Positions 15,659-16,062 of a stretch of DNA of 16,062 bases are shown here, piece after piece; position 1 is the first letter of the stretch; each line of letters opens with the position of its first letter. This stretch comes from Alphaproteobacteria bacterium (lineage in GTDB: Bacteria; Pseudomonadota; Alphaproteobacteria; VGEJ01), in contig VGEJ01000024.1 in the NCBI GenBank assembly GCA_016869335.1, positions 1 through 16,062 on the forward strand, read 5' to 3'. The notes below the pieces were generated by a model, which ran no database searches, was not told where the DNA came from, and saw only the letters and a program-made list of their open reading frames with translations. Made by a program: the position numbers and the translations under genes.

Positions 15659-16062
15659 TCAACCACGCTCCTGCATTGGCGGCGCCTCGGCTTGGGACGA
15701 CGCCCCCGGCGCCGGCACCGCGGTCACGAATACCGGCCGCTGGCCGAGGGGCGGTGCGATGTGGTGCGCGGCCAGCCGCACCTTGAGTCGGCGGTTGAAC
15801 TCGCGACCAACCGTCCATTGCATGAGCGGCTTGGTCGTCAGCCGCACGCGCACGACCACGGCCGTCTCCTCGAAGCGGTCGAGGCCGAGCACGTCGATCG
15901 GCGCGAGGATGGCGTCAGCATATGTCGTATCACCGCGGAGCTCAGCATCGACCTCGCGCAGCACCGCAACGACCGCATCGGTGTCCTGATCGTAGGCGAC
16001 CCAGACATCCACCAGATAGTGCGAGTACTCGCGCGTCATGTTGATCACGGTCGAGACCGCGC
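15659..16062 (-). CDS. MscS-family mechanosensitive channel, C-terminal part (5' end off the window)
   Basis: The last 133 residues of a protein whose beginning lies beyond the right edge. The visible part, STVINMTREYSHYLVDVWVAYDQDTDAVVAVLREV, followed by LGLDRFEETAVVVRVRLTTKPLMQWTVGREFNRRLKVRL, matches the cytoplasmic beta and alpha/beta domains after the pore in MscS-type channels, which open under membrane tension to release solutes. The frame continues without a stop to 16062, so a start inside the window (such as the GTG at 16048) is not real. The tail after PLGQRPVFVTAVPAPG is proline- and alanine-rich and probably disordered. The stop lies two bases before the start of the downstream ABC permease gene, suggesting co-transcription. 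Confidence 0.85.
   Translation of the reverse strand, partial: AVSTVINMTREYSHYLVDVWVAYDQDTDAVVAVLREVDAELRGDTTYADAILAPIDVLGLDRFEETAVVVRVRLTTKPLMQWTVGREFNRRLKVRLAAHHIAPPLGQRPVFVTAVPAPGASSQAEAPPMQERG

Overview
The window is GC-rich throughout and tightly packed. It reads as chromosomal DNA of an alphaproteobacterium, plausibly Rhodospirillales-like: it has an argD-argF pair with a GTGA junction, LivFGHM-type transporters, GTG starts and short intergenic gaps. The lineage is inferred from gene content and composition only. I see no rRNA, tRNA, CRISPR array, insertion sequence or phage gene.

Positions 1-6163, all on the minus strand, form an apparent operon read right to left: a periplasmic binding protein (GTG start, signal peptide), two ABC ATPases (livG, livF), two permeases (livH, livM), then the first 497 codons of an ATP-dependent hydantoinase alpha subunit (hyuA copy 1), cut by the left edge. 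Most junctions overlap or abut. The exception is the gap between the binding protein and livG, which holds an 11-bp perfect GC-rich stem-loop.

Positions 6164-6325 are a 162-bp divergent control region. Positions 6326-11150, plus strand, are a three-gene operon joined by two ATGA overlaps: a complete hyuA (copy 2, about 75% identical to copy 1 over the first 120 residues by eye), hyuB, and a nitrilase-superfamily enzyme that closely resembles N-carbamoyl-D-amino acid amidohydrolase, with Glu47, Lys127 and Cys172 in place. Together the two arms look like an uptake and degradation system for a hydantoin or related cyclic ureide. The ABC importer brings the ring in, HyuAB opens it with ATP, and the carbamoylase releases a free amino acid, CO2 and ammonia. 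The substrate cannot be read from sequence.

Positions 11147-16062, minus strand, are housekeeping-like: the end of an MscS-type channel, an ABC-2 permease of the YadH/NodJ type, then a good sigma-70 promoter followed by argD and argF (arginine biosynthesis), a small lipoprotein of unknown function, and a class I SAM methyltransferase. The methyltransferase converges on the carbamoylase gene, and their stop codons share the same four bases, CTAG.

The most interesting material is the hydantoin locus: duplicated hyuA genes in inverted orientation around a dedicated transporter, a D-type carbamoylase paired with the ATP-dependent rather than the zinc-dependent hydantoinase, and two strong palindromes at gene junctions that could tune expression. 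No stretch longer than about 170 bases lacks a gene.
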